Source: an uncultured Eubacteriales bacterium (GTDB lineage Bacteria; Bacillota; Clostridia; Oscillospirales; CAG-272). From it: a DNA stretch of 64,000 nt. Both the position numbers and the translations under genes were made by a program. Below, piece by piece: positions 34,861-44,887 of the stretch (position 1 is its first letter; every line of letters starts with the position of its first letter). Below the pieces are notes generated by a model. The model was not told where the DNA came from. It saw nothing but the letters and a program-made list of their open reading frames with translations, and ran no database searches. Location of the stretch: assembly GCA_934432725.1 (NCBI GenBank), contig CAKRZE010000005.1:1-64000 (forward strand), in the 5' to 3' direction.

Positions 34861-35853
34861 TTATGAGTCGGCTGCGGAGGCGCATTCCTCCTGCCGGATC
34901 AGGCGCTCCAAGGCTTTCCGGTAAGCCGCAGAGCGGCTCATGCCGTCTTCCCGCATGAGGCGGTCCCGCTCGGCTGTGACAAACGCGCGGCATGCGGATG
35001 AAAAATGCTCATATGCGGCGCTGTCTGCGGACCGTTCCCGGAGCGGGGACGGGAGATAGCGGGTGCACATGGGATGCTGACCGGCTTCCTCCGGGCAATA
35101 TCCGCTGAGAATTGCCTCATATGCCTGCCGCCGTGCCGCCTGCTCCACAGAAGCGAAGAAGGACGGAGCCCATAGCTGCGCCTCCTGCCCGCCTGCGGCA
35201 TGCATCCGCCCGGTATGTGCTTTGATCTGTCCGATCAGCCGGCGGAATTCGCAATCGGCATGCGGCGGCGCCCAGATCAGGCTGCGGCAGAGGAACAGAA
35301 CGTCAAACGGACCGGAAATCTCCTCCGGGTTTACGGTAAAACGGACCGTGTCCGGATATCGTGCAAAAACCGGGGCTCCGCCGCAGTCTGTCACGGAGGA
35401 TGGGTTTCCCACCCAAAGAAGGCTTTGCAGGCGCCCTTCCTCCAGAAGCGCGGCTCCCCAGCTGCCGGAATCCGGCAGACCGTCCCGGACGGGGCAGAGG
35501 TCGTGGTGGTGGTCGTACTGTACAACATCAAAGGAGGCGTCCGGATACCTGCTCTTCAGGAGCCGATACAGGGAAAGATGCGATTCCGCCGCAAAAGCCT
35601 CTGCGGCATGCGGGAGTATCTGAAGGACGGAATGGATCCGAAAAAGCTTTTCCTGCGATACGGCAAGGTCGAGAGCGGTTTTTCCCTCTGTAAGGTACAG
35701 ATAGCGGGATGCCCATTCCTCCGCGATGCATTCCGGGCTGCATTCTTCATAAAGCGGATCGGGAAGGAGCTTTTCCAGCTCCCCCTCCCGCCCGTAGGAG
35801 AAGAACCAGTCCCAATCCAGAGACAAAACACGGACCGTGCGCCGACGGGTCAC
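34861..35853 (-). CDS. Arginase-fold-like protein (UPF0489-like)
   Basis: 330 residues from a GTG at 35853 with GGAGG 7 bases upstream. The start LSLDWDWFF and the motif VQYDHHHDL look like metal-binding Asp/His clusters of the arginase/deacetylase fold, and VNPEEISGPFDVLFLCRSLIWAPP fits a later strand. The match is by motif only. No signal peptide. The tail is rich in Ala, Arg and Glu. Probably a cytosolic metal-dependent hydrolase of unknown substrate. Confidence 0.6.
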   Translation of the reverse strand: MTRRRTVRVLSLDWDWFFSYGREGELEKLLPDPLYEECSPECIAEEWASRYLYLTEGKTALDLAVSQEKLFRIHSVLQILPHAAEAFAAESHLSLYRLLKSRYPDASFDVVQYDHHHDLCPVRDGLPDSGSWGAALLEEGRLQSLLWVGNPSSVTDCGGAPVFARYPDTVRFTVNPEEISGPFDVLFLCRSLIWAPPHADCEFRRLIGQIKAHTGRMHAAGGQEAQLWAPSFFASVEQAARRQAYEAILSGYCPEEAGQHPMCTRYLPSPLRERSADSAAYEHFSSACRAFVTAERDRLMREDGMSRSAAYRKALERLIRQEECASAADS

Positions 35854-35913
35854 GGCTGCCGCCTCCTTTCATTTGCATCGGACGCTCCGGTTCTTCCGGC
35901 GCCTCCGAAAGCG

Positions 35914-36879
35914 TCAAAGGCTTCCCGGAGCCATATAATACGGATTGGTGTAAGCGGTTTTGCCGTCCTTCCGCACGATGTCGATTCTTGTATAGGAGCT
36001 TCCGTCCAGATTGCGCGGGAGCGCTGCGAGCGGAAAGGCTGCATGGGTCAGCTCATCGTCAAAGGCAAACACGGCATCGCTGGAGCCGGGACGCACGGAT
36101 TTGACATAAATATTGGCGACCGGTTCGCAGTCTATGCAGATCATGCCGTCCTCTATGTAATAATCGTAAATTTCGGGTCCCGTGGAGCAGTAGAAGCTGC
36201 CGGCTGTAAAGGCATCCATGATTGCGCGGTGGCTGAGCTCCGCTGCCCTTATCATGGTCCAGCCGCCGAAGGAATCGGTTCCGCCGCGCTGCCCTTTATA
36301 GGTCAGCTCGTTGTGATTATCGTCCGTTGCAATGCAGAACAGCCGCTTGCCGTGCCGGAGCATATTGTCGAACTGCGCAATGCTCTTGCCGTCTCCGTTG
36401 TGGATTTCACTGATGTGGTTATATGCCTCCATGGCGGTGAAGCCCTCCAGAGGCAGGTAATCGGACGGCTCCTGGCTGGACCAGTCGGGGTGATTGTAGT
36501 TGACGATAAAGCCGCCCGCGCGAAGCTCGTCAATCTTTGTCTGAATGCAGGGAATCGAGTATTCGGCGGGAGGAGCAATGAAGCGGACACGGTCCGGGTC
36601 CATGGCAAGGGCATTTAAATGGATGGTTTTGCGGATATTCCCATCCCAGCCCTCCACGTGCAGCTCTGTGCCCGGAATCGTCAGAAAATCCGGATCGTTC
36701 AGCGCGCGGTGATCGACTAAGATATTGTGGTCGGTCATGGCAATGACCGAATAGCCTGCCGCCTTGTATTTTTCCTTCATTTCCTCCGGCGTCAGATTGC
36801 CGTCTGAGACGGTTGTGTGAGAATGCAGATTTGCTTTGTAAAAGCGTCCTTCTTTGGGAATCAGTTGAATGCGTGACAT
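35914..36879 (-). CDS. PHP-domain metal-dependent phosphoesterase
   Basis: 321 residues, ATG 36879 after ACGGAGG. PHP motifs: NLHSHTTVSDG (metal site 1), VIAMTDHN, IPGTELHVEG, IVNYNHPDW, and IATDDNHN near 205. About 200 residues of catalytic domain are followed by a beta-rich C-terminal domain (IYVKSVRPGSSDAVFAFDDE). Likely hydrolyses phosphoester bonds; substrate unknown. 60 bases upstream of the arginase-like gene and probably co-transcribed. Confidence 0.9.
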   Translation of the reverse strand: MSRIQLIPKEGRFYKANLHSHTTVSDGNLTPEEMKEKYKAAGYSVIAMTDHNILVDHRALNDPDFLTIPGTELHVEGWDGNIRKTIHLNALAMDPDRVRFIAPPAEYSIPCIQTKIDELRAGGFIVNYNHPDWSSQEPSDYLPLEGFTAMEAYNHISEIHNGDGKSIAQFDNMLRHGKRLFCIATDDNHNELTYKGQRGGTDSFGGWTMIRAAELSHRAIMDAFTAGSFYCSTGPEIYDYYIEDGMICIDCEPVANIYVKSVRPGSSDAVFAFDDELTHAAFPLAALPRNLDGSSYTRIDIVRKDGKTAYTNPYYMAPGSL

Positions 36880-37235
36880 TGTTCCGAACCTCCGTAGATC
36901 GGTTTTGAATGTTCAAAGGAGTGTTGGGCTGATGCCGGTATTCCGTGCGGAAAGCCGCCGGGCGGGAGCGTGTGCTCATGTCCCTTCCGGATCTCAGACG
37001 CGGCTGCCCTGCAGCTTTTTCTGCGGGAGCTGTGCGGGTCCGCATCCTGTGCGGACCGCCGGAGAAGCATATGCTGCTCCTCTCCGCTTTTTTGCGGAAC
37101 GGGCGGCAGGCAGAAGGATGCTTCGGGGGGGACCGTCCGCACTGCGGGGCATGCAGACCGGCGCGGGTATTCGCCCTGCTTTTTGGCGGCAGATCTTCGC
37201 GGCACCGGCTCCTTGCTCTGCCGCTTTTTAACCGG

Positions 37236-37285
37236 ACAAAAACGGAGCCGCGGCAAAACGGCAGATGTCTTGCCTGCGGCTCCGG
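37236..37285 (-). terminator. Terminator of potABCD
   Basis: On the minus strand GGAGCCGC ... GCGGCTCC followed by GTTTTTG, about 85 bases after the potD stop. The rest of 36880-37368 is GC-rich and without a supported gene. Confidence 0.7.
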
Positions 37286-37368
37286 GAAGTCCGGACCGGC
37301 GCCCGGACGGGAACGCCGATTCTGAGCGGGATGCTTCTTCCTGCCTTTGCCGTGCGCTGCCGAAGCCG

Positions 37369-38550
37369 TTACAGATACAGCTTTGCCCGGTTTTTCTTTC
37401 TTTTTCTGCGCAGGAACAGAATAAAGGCGATCGCAAGCACAAAGAACAGCAGGGAAAGGTAAATTGCGGTGCTGTTATAGCCGCCGACCTTCAGCTGATC
37501 CCAAAGGTCGTTCATGTACTTCAGCGTGGATTCATCCATGTTGTGAAAATACTGCGTGTTTGCCTGCTCCTCTGCCGAGGGATAGATATAGGGATCGTCC
37601 TTCAGGGAATACTCCTCGTTTGACAGAACGGTCTTGTTCGGGGAAGCATAGCAGAGGAATTCGGCGTTCGCAAGAGCCGCTTCTCCGCCCAGAAGGAAGT
37701 TGATGTATGCCTCCGCGCCTGCTTTGTTGCCGCAGGAGGAGGGAATGCAGATGACGTCAACAAAGATGTTGCAGCCTTCCTTCGGGAATACCATGTCAAG
37801 ATCCGGATTATTGTCAAGCATGGTCAGGAAGTCGCCGGCATAATAGGGAGCCAGAGCCGCCTCGCCGCTTTCCATCTTCATGAAGACCTCATCCATGACA
37901 TAGGACTGTACAAGGGGCTTCTGCTTTTCCAGAAGCGCGAAGCACTTGTCCCAGTCGCTCGGGTTGGTGGTGTTATAATCCATTCCGAGCACAGCCTGTG
38001 CGATGCCGAAGGCGTCGCGGGGATTGTTGAACATCAGGATTTTGTCGGCGTATTTTTCATCCCAGAGCACGCTCCAGCTGTCCGGGACCTCCGATACAAG
38101 CTTTTTGTTGTAAATCAGACCGACCATGCCGACGTTGTACGGGACGGAGTAGGCATCCTCCGGATCGAAATACAGCCCGCGGTACAGCTCATCGATGTTT
38201 TCGGCGTTCGGAATGTTGGAATAGTCCAGCTTTTCCAGCATGCCCTCTTTGATCATGCGCTCCGCCATGTAATCGGAGGGGAAGATGATATCATAGCTGG
38301 ATCCGCCGCCCTTCAGCTTGGCATAGAGGTCCTCGTTGGAGGTGTAATAGGAATAGTTGACCTTGATGCCGGTTGCCTCCGTGAAGGCTGCGTTGACGTC
38401 AAGAGAATCGTCGGAGCCGTCGGAAATATATTCGCCCCAGTTATATACATTGATATAAGTGGTGCGGTCGCCGCACGATGCGAGAAGCACGGCGGACGCT
38501 GCCAGCAGTGCTGCAAACAGCAGACGGAAACAGAGCTTTTTCAGTTTCAA
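37369..38550 (-). CDS. potD: Spermidine/putrescine-binding lipoprotein
   Basis: 393 residues, TTG start with GGAGG about 10 bases upstream. Signal peptide with lipobox LASC, then the PotD fold: YINVYNWGEYISDGS, FPSDYMAERM, YSVPYNVGMVGLIYNK, ALAPYYAGDFLTML and FLLGGEAALANAEFLCYASPN. Unusually, a C-terminal membrane segment (IYLSLLFFVLAIAFILFLRRKRKK) adds a second anchor. Delivers polyamines to PotB/PotC. Last gene of potABCD. Confidence 0.95.
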   Translation of the reverse strand: MKLKKLCFRLLFAALLAASAVLLASCGDRTTYINVYNWGEYISDGSDDSLDVNAAFTEATGIKVNYSYYTSNEDLYAKLKGGGSSYDIIFPSDYMAERMIKEGMLEKLDYSNIPNAENIDELYRGLYFDPEDAYSVPYNVGMVGLIYNKKLVSEVPDSWSVLWDEKYADKILMFNNPRDAFGIAQAVLGMDYNTTNPSDWDKCFALLEKQKPLVQSYVMDEVFMKMESGEAALAPYYAGDFLTMLDNNPDLDMVFPKEGCNIFVDVICIPSSCGNKAGAEAYINFLLGGEAALANAEFLCYASPNKTVLSNEEYSLKDDPYIYPSAEEQANTQYFHNMDESTLKYMNDLWDQLKVGGYNSTAIYLSLLFFVLAIAFILFLRRKRKKNRAKLYL

Positions 38551-38557
38551 TGCGGTT

Positions 38558-39376
38558 TTACCTCCTTGTGCCTTTGCTCAGGTTCTTCTTCTCTTCTCTT
38601 GCCTGCAATACGTTGATCAGGACGAGGATCAGAAGAATCACGCCGAAGATAATCGTGGACAGCGCATACATATCGGGTGTTACACGCCGTTTGGTCATGG
38701 AATAGATCCGGATCGGAAGCGTGACGAATTCGGAACCGGAGGTGAAATAGCTGATGACAAAGTCATCCAGCGACATGGTGAATGCCATCAGCATGCCGGT
38801 CATGACGCCGGGCATAATGGTCGGCAGAACCGCATGGAAAAACGCCTGAACGGGGGTGCAGCCGAGGTCCTCGGCTGCCTCCTGCAGATGCGGGTCCAGC
38901 TGGCGCAGCTTCGGCAGGACCGACAGGATCACATAGGGGAGATTGAACGTGATGTGCGCGATGAGGATCGTCCAGAAGCTCAGCGCGTGATTCTTATCCC
39001 CGACAAGGGCTGCCGTAAAGGCAAACAGCAGCATCATGGAGACGCCGGTGACGATTTCGGGGTTCATCATCGGAATGTTGGTTACCCCCATGACGGCATT
39101 GCGGTACCAACCCTTTTTCAGGTGATGAATGCCGATCGCGGCAGCCGTGCCGAATACGGTCGCAATGAGGGAGGAAGCCACGGCAAGGATCATCGTGTTT
39201 TTTACGGCGCTCAGCGTTTCGGTATCCCGCAGAAGCTCCTTATACCACTTTCCGGAAAAGCCCGCCATGACGCTGAGGCTGTCGGAGGAGTTAAAGGAGA
39301 ATACGATCATGACAAGGATCGGCGCATACAGGAGCGCGAAAATCAGAATTGTGTAAATACGGAAGAATTTTTTCAT
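38558..39376 (-). CDS. potC: Spermidine/putrescine ABC permease PotC
   Basis: 272 residues with about six membrane segments and the EAA loop (LQEAAEDLGCTPVQAFFHAVLPTIMPGV) that contacts the ATPase. Start ATG 39376 overlaps the potB stop (ATGA) with GGAGG upstream. Forms the channel with PotB. Confidence 0.96.
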   Translation of the reverse strand: MKKFFRIYTILIFALLYAPILVMIVFSFNSSDSLSVMAGFSGKWYKELLRDTETLSAVKNTMILAVASSLIATVFGTAAAIGIHHLKKGWYRNAVMGVTNIPMMNPEIVTGVSMMLLFAFTAALVGDKNHALSFWTILIAHITFNLPYVILSVLPKLRQLDPHLQEAAEDLGCTPVQAFFHAVLPTIMPGVMTGMLMAFTMSLDDFVISYFTSGSEFVTLPIRIYSMTKRRVTPDMYALSTIIFGVILLILVLINVLQAREEKKNLSKGTRR

Positions 39377-40215
39377 ATCACAATACCTCCGTTTACGTCC
39401 TCGTCGTCCGTGAATTCGTTCATGACCGCCAGGCAGATCAGGATCAGCACCATCAGAATCAGGGAGATGGCGGCGCCGAGGTTATAGTCATAGACGCTGA
39501 TGAACTGACGCTCGATGGTATCCCCGATGAGGTCGAATTTGCCGCCGCCGAGCTTTTGAGAAATATAAAAGGTGGAGACGGACGGGACGAATACCATGGT
39601 CAGACCGGAGACGATGCCGGGCGTGCTGAGCGGCAGGAGAATGCGGCAGAAAATGTGCCAGGAGTTGCAGCCGAGGTCCTGTGCTGCCTCCAGCGTGGAC
39701 TTCTCGATTTTAATCATCACGGAGTACAGCGGCAGGATCATATAGGGCAGATAATTGTAGACCATGCCGAAGATGACCGCGCCGGGAGTGTTGATCATGT
39801 GCAGAGGGGAAAGCCCGATCCCGGTCAGAAGGCTGTTGATCAGCCCTGTGTCGGACAGAATGTTCATGACCGCATAGGTGCGGAGCAGAAGACTCATCCA
39901 CATGGGGAGCATGATCAGCATGACCATCATGCGCTGTTTGTTTGCGCCGCACTGGGAAATCCGATAGGCGATCGGGTACGCCAGAACAAGACAGATCAGC
40001 GTTGCAACGACAGAATACCAGATGGAGCGCATGAAAATATCCGAATAATTGCTGACGCGCAGAAGATTGTCCAATGTAAAGCTCCCCGTTTCATCCGTCA
40101 GCGCGTAATATGCCATGACGCAAAGCGGAACGACGCTGAACAGCACCGCCCATACGATATACGGTGCGCGCAGCAGCCGATGCCCGAGCGTTTTCTTTTT
40201 TACAACAGTTGCCAT
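39373..40215 (-). CDS. potB: Spermidine/putrescine ABC permease PotB
   Basis: About 280 residues; ATG 40215 is preferred, with a GAGGAGG 12 bases upstream inside the end of potA; ATG 40227 is an alternative. Six membrane segments and the EAA motif (TLEAAQDLGCNSWHIFCRILLPLSTPGI). Partner of PotC. Confidence 0.95.
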   Translation of the reverse strand: MATVVKKKTLGHRLLRAPYIVWAVLFSVVPLCVMAYYALTDETGSFTLDNLLRVSNYSDIFMRSIWYSVVATLICLVLAYPIAYRISQCGANKQRMMVMLIMLPMWMSLLLRTYAVMNILSDTGLINSLLTGIGLSPLHMINTPGAVIFGMVYNYLPYMILPLYSVMIKIEKSTLEAAQDLGCNSWHIFCRILLPLSTPGIVSGLTMVFVPSVSTFYISQKLGGGKFDLIGDTIERQFISVYDYNLGAAISLILMVLILICLAVMNEFTDDEDVNGGIVI

Positions 40216-40219
40216 CGTA

Positions 40220-41377
40220 TCAGACATCCTCCTCGCGCAGAGCCGCATCCGACTCTTCTTCATCCTGGAATTCGGACAGGCGGTCATGCTCCTCGCTGTA
40301 GGAGCTGTAGTCGCCGTAAATGCCGGAATATTCCGATTTCTTCATGATATGAATGGCGTCCGGTTCGATGAAAAGTCCGATGTGGGCGCCCTCCGGAGAG
40401 TAGTCCGTTGTCTGGATCATCCATTTGAAGCCGCCGATGTCCACGATGATCTCATAGTGCAGCCCCTTGAAGGTCACGGAGGTGACAACGCCGTCGATCA
40501 TGCCCTTTTCTACGGGTACAACGTCCACGTCCTCCGGGCGGACAACCACATCCACCGGCTCGTCCTTGGCAAAGCCCGTGTCCAGACAGCGGAATCTGCG
40601 TCCCGAGAAGGTGACGGCGAGATCTTCGTTCATGATGCCGTCCAGAATATTGCTCTCTCCGATGAAATCGGCTACAAACGCGTTGAGCGGCTCGTTGTAA
40701 ATATCTTGCGGCGTTCCGATCTGCTGAATGCGTCCGTCGTTCATGACTACAACGGTATCGGACATGGAGAGCGCCTCCTCCTGGTCATGGGTGACATAAA
40801 CGAACGTGATTCCCATGCGCTTCTGAATTGCCTTCAGCTCAACCTGCATGTCCTTTCGGAGCTTCAGATCCAAAGCGCCGAGCGGCTCGTCCAGAAGCAG
40901 AACCTTCGGATCGTTGATCAGCGCGCGCGCAATTGCCACACGCTGCTGCTGACCGCCGGAAAGGAGCGTGACCGCCCGCTTGTCAAAGCCGCGCAGGTTG
41001 ACCATTTCCAGCATGGCGTGAACCTTTTCCCGGATCTCGCTTTCCTTCATTTTCTTCAGTCTGGGACCGAATGCAATGTTTTCGTAAACATTCAGATGCG
41101 GAAACAGCGCATATTTCTGGAAAACCGTATTGACCGCCCGCTTATAGGCGGGTACGCCGTTGACGCATTTCCCGTTGAACAGCACCTCGCCGGAATCGGG
41201 CTCGACAAAGCCCGCAATCAGACGCAGCGTTGTTGTTTTGCCGCAGCCGGAGGGTCCGAGCAGCGTCACAAATTCCTTGTCGTGAATGCTGAGGTCGATG
41301 CCCTTGAGCACCTGTTCTCCGTCAAATTCCTTTGTGACGTTTTTGAGTTGAATCACTTCTTTGGTTTGTTCGTTCAT
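40220..41377 (-). CDS. potA: Spermidine/putrescine ABC ATPase PotA
   Basis: 385 residues from ATG 41377 after AAGGA. Walker [11 protein letters not shown]-loop ([20 protein letters not shown]), signature [15 protein letters not shown], Walker [14 protein letters not shown]-loop VTHDQEEAL, then a TOBE/regulatory domain (about 240-350) and an acidic tail ([16 protein letters not shown]). Powers polyamine import. First gene of the operon. Confidence 0.96.
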   Translation of the reverse strand: MNEQTKEVIQLKNVTKEFDGEQVLKGIDLSIHDKEFVTLLGPSGCGKTTTLRLIAGFVEPDSGEVLFNGKCVNGVPAYKRAVNTVFQKYALFPHLNVYENIAFGPRLKKMKESEIREKVHAMLEMVNLRGFDKRAVTLLSGGQQQRVAIARALINDPKVLLLDEPLGALDLKLRKDMQVELKAIQKRMGITFVYVTHDQEEALSMSDTVVVMNDGRIQQIGTPQDIYNEPLNAFVADFIGESNILDGIMNEDLAVTFSGRRFRCLDTGFAKDEPVDVVVRPEDVDVVPVEKGMIDGVVTSVTFKGLHYEIIVDIGGFKWMIQTTDYSPEGAHIGLFIEPDAIHIMKKSEYSGIYGDYSSYSEEHDRLSEFQDEEESDAALREEDV

Positions 41378-41404
41378 GAATCCTTGCACCACCGCGCTTA
41401 CGCC

Positions 41405-41510
41405 CCGGCATGAGCATGATGCCGGATAAGCCTGCCTTTCAGATGAATTTTATTCCGCCCTGCGTATAAAATACGCCGAAAACAGACGGCGCGCACCGGG
41501 TCTTAGCCCG
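41405..41510 (-). promoter_or_regulatory. Structured leader of potABCD
   Basis: Between promoter and potA start three hairpins can form: CGGG-6-CCCG (41497-41510), the palindrome at 41462-41476 (GCGTATAAAATACGC) and CCGGCAT-7-ATGCCGG (41405-41425), the last about 28 bases before the start codon. May be a regulatory leader; no known riboswitch class is recognised. Confidence 0.5.
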
Positions 41511-41522
41511 AAATACGCACCT

Positions 41523-41551
41523 ATTGTAGCATACTCCGATTTAAAATGCAA
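41523..41551 (-). promoter_or_regulatory. Promoter of potABCD
   Basis: Minus strand TTGCAT, 17-base spacer, TACAAT, with a ~140-base transcribed leader before potA. Confidence 0.75.
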
Positions 41552-41685
41552 TAGTTTTACAAAAAATCTGAAATTTCGGAAAAAAACACAATTATCCGTG
41601 GTTATTCGGAATCTGGTTGATTTAATATGCAGGATACTTTGAAATCCTCCGGCATGCTCCGGAATCCTCTGAAATCCTCTGAAAA

Positions 41686-42396
41686 TTACGGCGCTGCTGC
41701 GGGGGACAGAAACAGCACGGAAAACAGATAGGCGCTGAGGAGAAACAGGCTGAAATTGGAGGATGTGTAAAAAAGAATATACAGGGAAAATATCCAAAGA
41801 AGCAAAACAGTGAAAAAAGAGATTCCCATAACTGCGCGTCCTGCCCGTTCCGCGCCGTACAGCCGGCAGAGCAGCGCGGTCAGCATGCCGCCGCCGTCCA
41901 GAAGAGACACCGGCATCAGGTTCAGCGCGGCAAGCGACAGATTGCAGAGCAGAAAGATAAGGCTTCCGTCCCGGCTCCTGAACGGGAGGCAGCTTGCGGC
42001 AGCGATCAGATTTGCGGCGATTCCCGCACCGCAGATCATAAAGTCGGCGGAATAGGAGGTGATCCTGCCTGCTCTGCGGATGTCGGCGCCGAACGGATAC
42101 AGCGTGATCTGCGAGACGGAGATGCCGCAGAGCCTTATGACAAGCAGATGTCCCGCCTCATGGATCAGGGCGGCGGCAAGTGCCGGCAGAAGAATGCGGC
42201 TTGCTCCCGAAAACGGCAGAAGCATCCAGAACAGCGCGGAAAGCACCGGGATGCGGATGAGGGTTGCTCTTTTTGCGGAGCGGGCAGCTTCCTCCGCTTC
42301 GGCAGGCTTCGGGGAGCCGTTTCGCGGGGCTGTACGCAGAGGGGCTTCTTTTTTCGGTTTGGTTTTTGGCTGAAAATCCTTCAAAGCTCTTGTCAC
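41686..42396 (-). CDS. M50 metalloprotease, SpoIVFB-like
   Basis: 236 residues. Basic/Pro-rich N-terminus (~45 residues), then six membrane segments. The zinc site is HEAGH in segment 2 (LAAALIHEAGHLLVI), with the second motif NLMPVSLLDGG supplying the third ligand. This size and topology fit SpoIVFB-type site-2 proteases that process pro-sigma factors during sporulation; without a partner SpoIVFA gene beside it the sporulation role is inferred. Distinct from the second M50 enzyme at 56.9 kb. Confidence 0.85.
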   Translation of the reverse strand: MTRALKDFQPKTKPKKEAPLRTAPRNGSPKPAEAEEAARSAKRATLIRIPVLSALFWMLLPFSGASRILLPALAAALIHEAGHLLVIRLCGISVSQITLYPFGADIRRAGRITSYSADFMICGAGIAANLIAAASCLPFRSRDGSLIFLLCNLSLAALNLMPVSLLDGGGMLTALLCRLYGAERAGRAVMGISFFTVLLLWIFSLYILFYTSSNFSLFLLSAYLFSVLFLSPAAAP

Positions 42397-42418
42397 CTCA
42401 CGGTATTTGTGCTATAAT
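42390..42418 (+). promoter_or_regulatory. Promoter, plus strand, ahead of hemW
   Basis: TTGTCA, 17-base spacer, TATAAT with TGn before the -10 box. A transcript would have a ~350-base leader to hemW (42419-42776), in which I support no gene; GC-rich frames there look like chance. Confidence 0.7.
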
Positions 42419-42776
42419 ACAAATACATCTTTGCGCGATTGGGTCCGATTGCGGCGCTTCTGCCGCGAAATGCGGGGATCGCATTCGCGGGAGCGCCGGA
42501 TACAGCCGCTTTGTGCGGTCTGACCGCAGGAGGCGGGATGCCGGCTTTTGCTCCGGGCGCCGCCTGTGCCGGAGCGTTCTCTTCTGCAGTCGGTCCGGAT
42601 CAAAGAGCCGGTGTCTGGCTGCTTCAATCGGGAATTTCCGTTTTCAGCTTCCGGTCGGAATGCCGCGGCTGCCGCTGTGCTTCGCTTACGCATCCCGGAT
42701 GCTGTTTTTGTGCGGCTTTGGGCGGGATTTGCTCTTTTGAGCCGCTTCTGTCAACCTGTCAAGAGGAGGAAATGAC

Positions 42777-43967
42777 GTGTTCAACAATCTCGGTCTGTAT
42801 CTTCATATTCCGTTCTGCCTGCAAAAATGCGCGTATTGTGATTTTTATTCGGTGGAGGCTCCGGACGAAATGATGGAGCGCTATACGGACGCGCTTCTTC
42901 TTCATATGGAGGACTATTCGCAAAGTGCGCTGACGCATGAGGTGGATACCGTATATATCGGGGGCGGCACGCCTACGGTTCTGCCGCGGAAAAGTCTGAC
43001 GGCGATCATCGACGGCGTATACCGCAATTTCAATGTGTCGCCCGAGGCGGAATTTTCCATGGAGGCAAATCCTGCGACCGTGACGCTGTCCGATCTCAGG
43101 GCATACCGCCGCGCCGGGGTGAACAGGCTGAGCTTCGGCATGCAGAGTGCGTCCGATCAGGAATTGCAGGCGCTCGGCAGGATCCATACCTATGAGGATT
43201 TTCTTGACAGCTATGATGCGGCGCGGCGCGCACAGATCGACAATATCAACATTGACGTCATGTACGGAATTCCGTATCAGACGCCGGATTCTCTGGATGA
43301 AACGCTCCGCAATGTCTGTGCGCTGGAACCGGAGCATATTTCTTTGTATAATCTGAAGATTGAACCGGGGACGCCGTTTGCGCGCCGTGCGGATACTCTG
43401 GAGCTTCCGGACGAGGATACCGAGTACAAGATGTACTGCGATGCCGTGGACTGTCTTGAGAGCTTTGGCTACCACCAGTATGAAATCAGCAATTTCGCAA
43501 AGGACGGCTTTGCCTGCCGCCACAATCTGAAATACTGGAATCTGGAGGAGTATCTGGGACTGGGACCCGCCGCGCATTCCTTTTATCATGAGCGGAGATT
43601 TTCCTTCAAGCGGGACCTGAAGGCGTATATCCGCGCCATGGAGCATCCCCAGAGCGGACTTGTGATTACGGGGGAGGATTATGATATCAGGGAATCGGAG
43701 CGGATCGGAGAATATGTGATGCTCCGGATGCGCCTGAAGGACGGCGTGGATACGGTGCAGTTTGCGGAAAAATTCGGGCTGGATTTTGAAAAGCTGTACG
43801 GGAAGAAGCTGGAGCTGTATGTGAACAACGGCTTTATGTTCCATACCGGCACCAATTATTCCTTTACGCTGAAGGGCATGTATGTCAGCAATTACATCCT
43901 GTCCTCCCTGATCGATTTCAACAGCACGATTGCGGAAGGCATCGCGGACGGGTCGGATAAGGCGTAA
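42777..43967 (+). CDS. hemW: HemW-like radical SAM protein
   Basis: 396 residues from a GTG after GAGGAGGAAATGAC. Radical SAM cluster C-x3-C-x2-C as CLQKCAYCDF, then YIGGGTPT, EANPAT, LSFGMQS, DVMYGIPYQT, and the HemW C-terminal domain (HNLKYWNLEEYLGLGPAAHSF). HemW is a haem chaperone rather than a coproporphyrinogen oxidase. Lies upstream of lexA. Confidence 0.93.
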   Translation: MFNNLGLYLHIPFCLQKCAYCDFYSVEAPDEMMERYTDALLLHMEDYSQSALTHEVDTVYIGGGTPTVLPRKSLTAIIDGVYRNFNVSPEAEFSMEANPATVTLSDLRAYRRAGVNRLSFGMQSASDQELQALGRIHTYEDFLDSYDAARRAQIDNINIDVMYGIPYQTPDSLDETLRNVCALEPEHISLYNLKIEPGTPFARRADTLELPDEDTEYKMYCDAVDCLESFGYHQYEISNFAKDGFACRHNLKYWNLEEYLGLGPAAHSFYHERRFSFKRDLKAYIRAMEHPQSGLVITGEDYDIRESERIGEYVMLRMRLKDGVDTVQFAEKFGLDFEKLYGKKLELYVNNGFMFHTGTNYSFTLKGMYVSNYILSSLIDFNSTIAEGIADGSDKA

Positions 43968-44176
43968 CAAGGATACGGAACTGTCTGTGCGGAAAGCCGG
44001 AAGGGCTGCCGCGGAAAGCCGCTTCCCGGGCTGAAACGCAGGGACCTGTCGGGGTACGCATCGCTTCCCGAGAGAAATACCCGCAGTGCGGCAGACGGCG
44101 GTTTTTGAGAAAAGAGAAAAAAGCGATCCGGCTTTCGTGAGAGCGCCGGGTCGGCAGGAAAGGAGGAATCAGCAAT

Positions 44177-44797
44177 ATGAGATCGGATCAGCTGACCGAG
44201 AAGGAAAAGGAAATATTCCGCTTTATCAGCACGACGATACGCCGGGAGGGATACTCTCCGAGCGTGCGGGATATTCAGAACGCACTGTGCATCAAGAGCA
44301 CCTCGACCGTACATGCCTATCTTGCGCGTCTGGAGGCAAAGGGCTATATCCAGAAGGAGACCGGCAAAAGCCGGACGCTTCGCGTGGATGAGCCGACATC
44401 CGAGCCTCAGCACACCATGAAAATTCCGATCGTCGGCAGGGTGACCGCAGGTACGCCGATTCTGGCGGTTGAAAACTATGAGGGGTATTTCGATTTTCCC
44501 CTGATGAATCGCAGCTATACCTGCAATCAGCTGTTTGCGCTGCGCGTGTCCGGCACCAGCATGATTGAAGCCGGGATTATGGACGGAGACATTATCGTCG
44601 TGAAAAAGGAAGCCTGTGCGGAAAACGGTCAGATCGTTGTGGCGATGATTGATGATGAGGCGACCGTGAAGACCTTTTATAAGGAAAACGGTCATTTCAG
44701 ATTGCAGCCGGAGAATTCCTCCATGAAACCGATTATTACGGATGATGTGACCATTCTGGGACGTGTGATATCCGTATTCCGCTTTTATAAGAACTGA
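44177..44797 (+). CDS. lexA: LexA repressor
   Basis: 206 residues, ATG after AGGAGG. N-terminal winged HTH (YSPSVRDIQNALCIKSTSTVHAYL), cleavage site Ala-Gly in GRVTAGTPIL, catalytic Ser in SGTSMIEAGI and Lys in DDEATVKTFY. Represses SOS genes and self-cleaves with RecA. I do not find a convincing LexA operator in front of this gene. Confidence 0.96.
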   Translation: MRSDQLTEKEKEIFRFISTTIRREGYSPSVRDIQNALCIKSTSTVHAYLARLEAKGYIQKETGKSRTLRVDEPTSEPQHTMKIPIVGRVTAGTPILAVENYEGYFDFPLMNRSYTCNQLFALRVSGTSMIEAGIMDGDIIVVKKEACAENGQIVVAMIDDEATVKTFYKENGHFRLQPENSSMKPIITDDVTILGRVISVFRFYKN

Positions 44798-44887
44798 AAC
44801 GGCAGAAGGGAAGCTGCCGCTTGCCGGGGCAAAAGCATGCATGCTTGCTGTCCGGCTCCGATTCCGAAGGAAGGGAAGCTTTCGTCC

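Noticed and set aside
38459..39487. Plus-strand frame of 342 codons
   Set aside because: Antisense to potC/potD; His/Asp/Gly/Gln-rich shadow translation.
40115..41413. Plus-strand frame of 432 codons
   Set aside because: Antisense to potA, whose motifs are unmistakable.
42759..43970. Minus-strand frame of 403 codons
   Set aside because: Antisense to hemW; shadow of a codon-biased gene.
44000..44176. LexA operator upstream of lexA
   Set aside because: No GAAC-4-GTTC or similar palindrome found.
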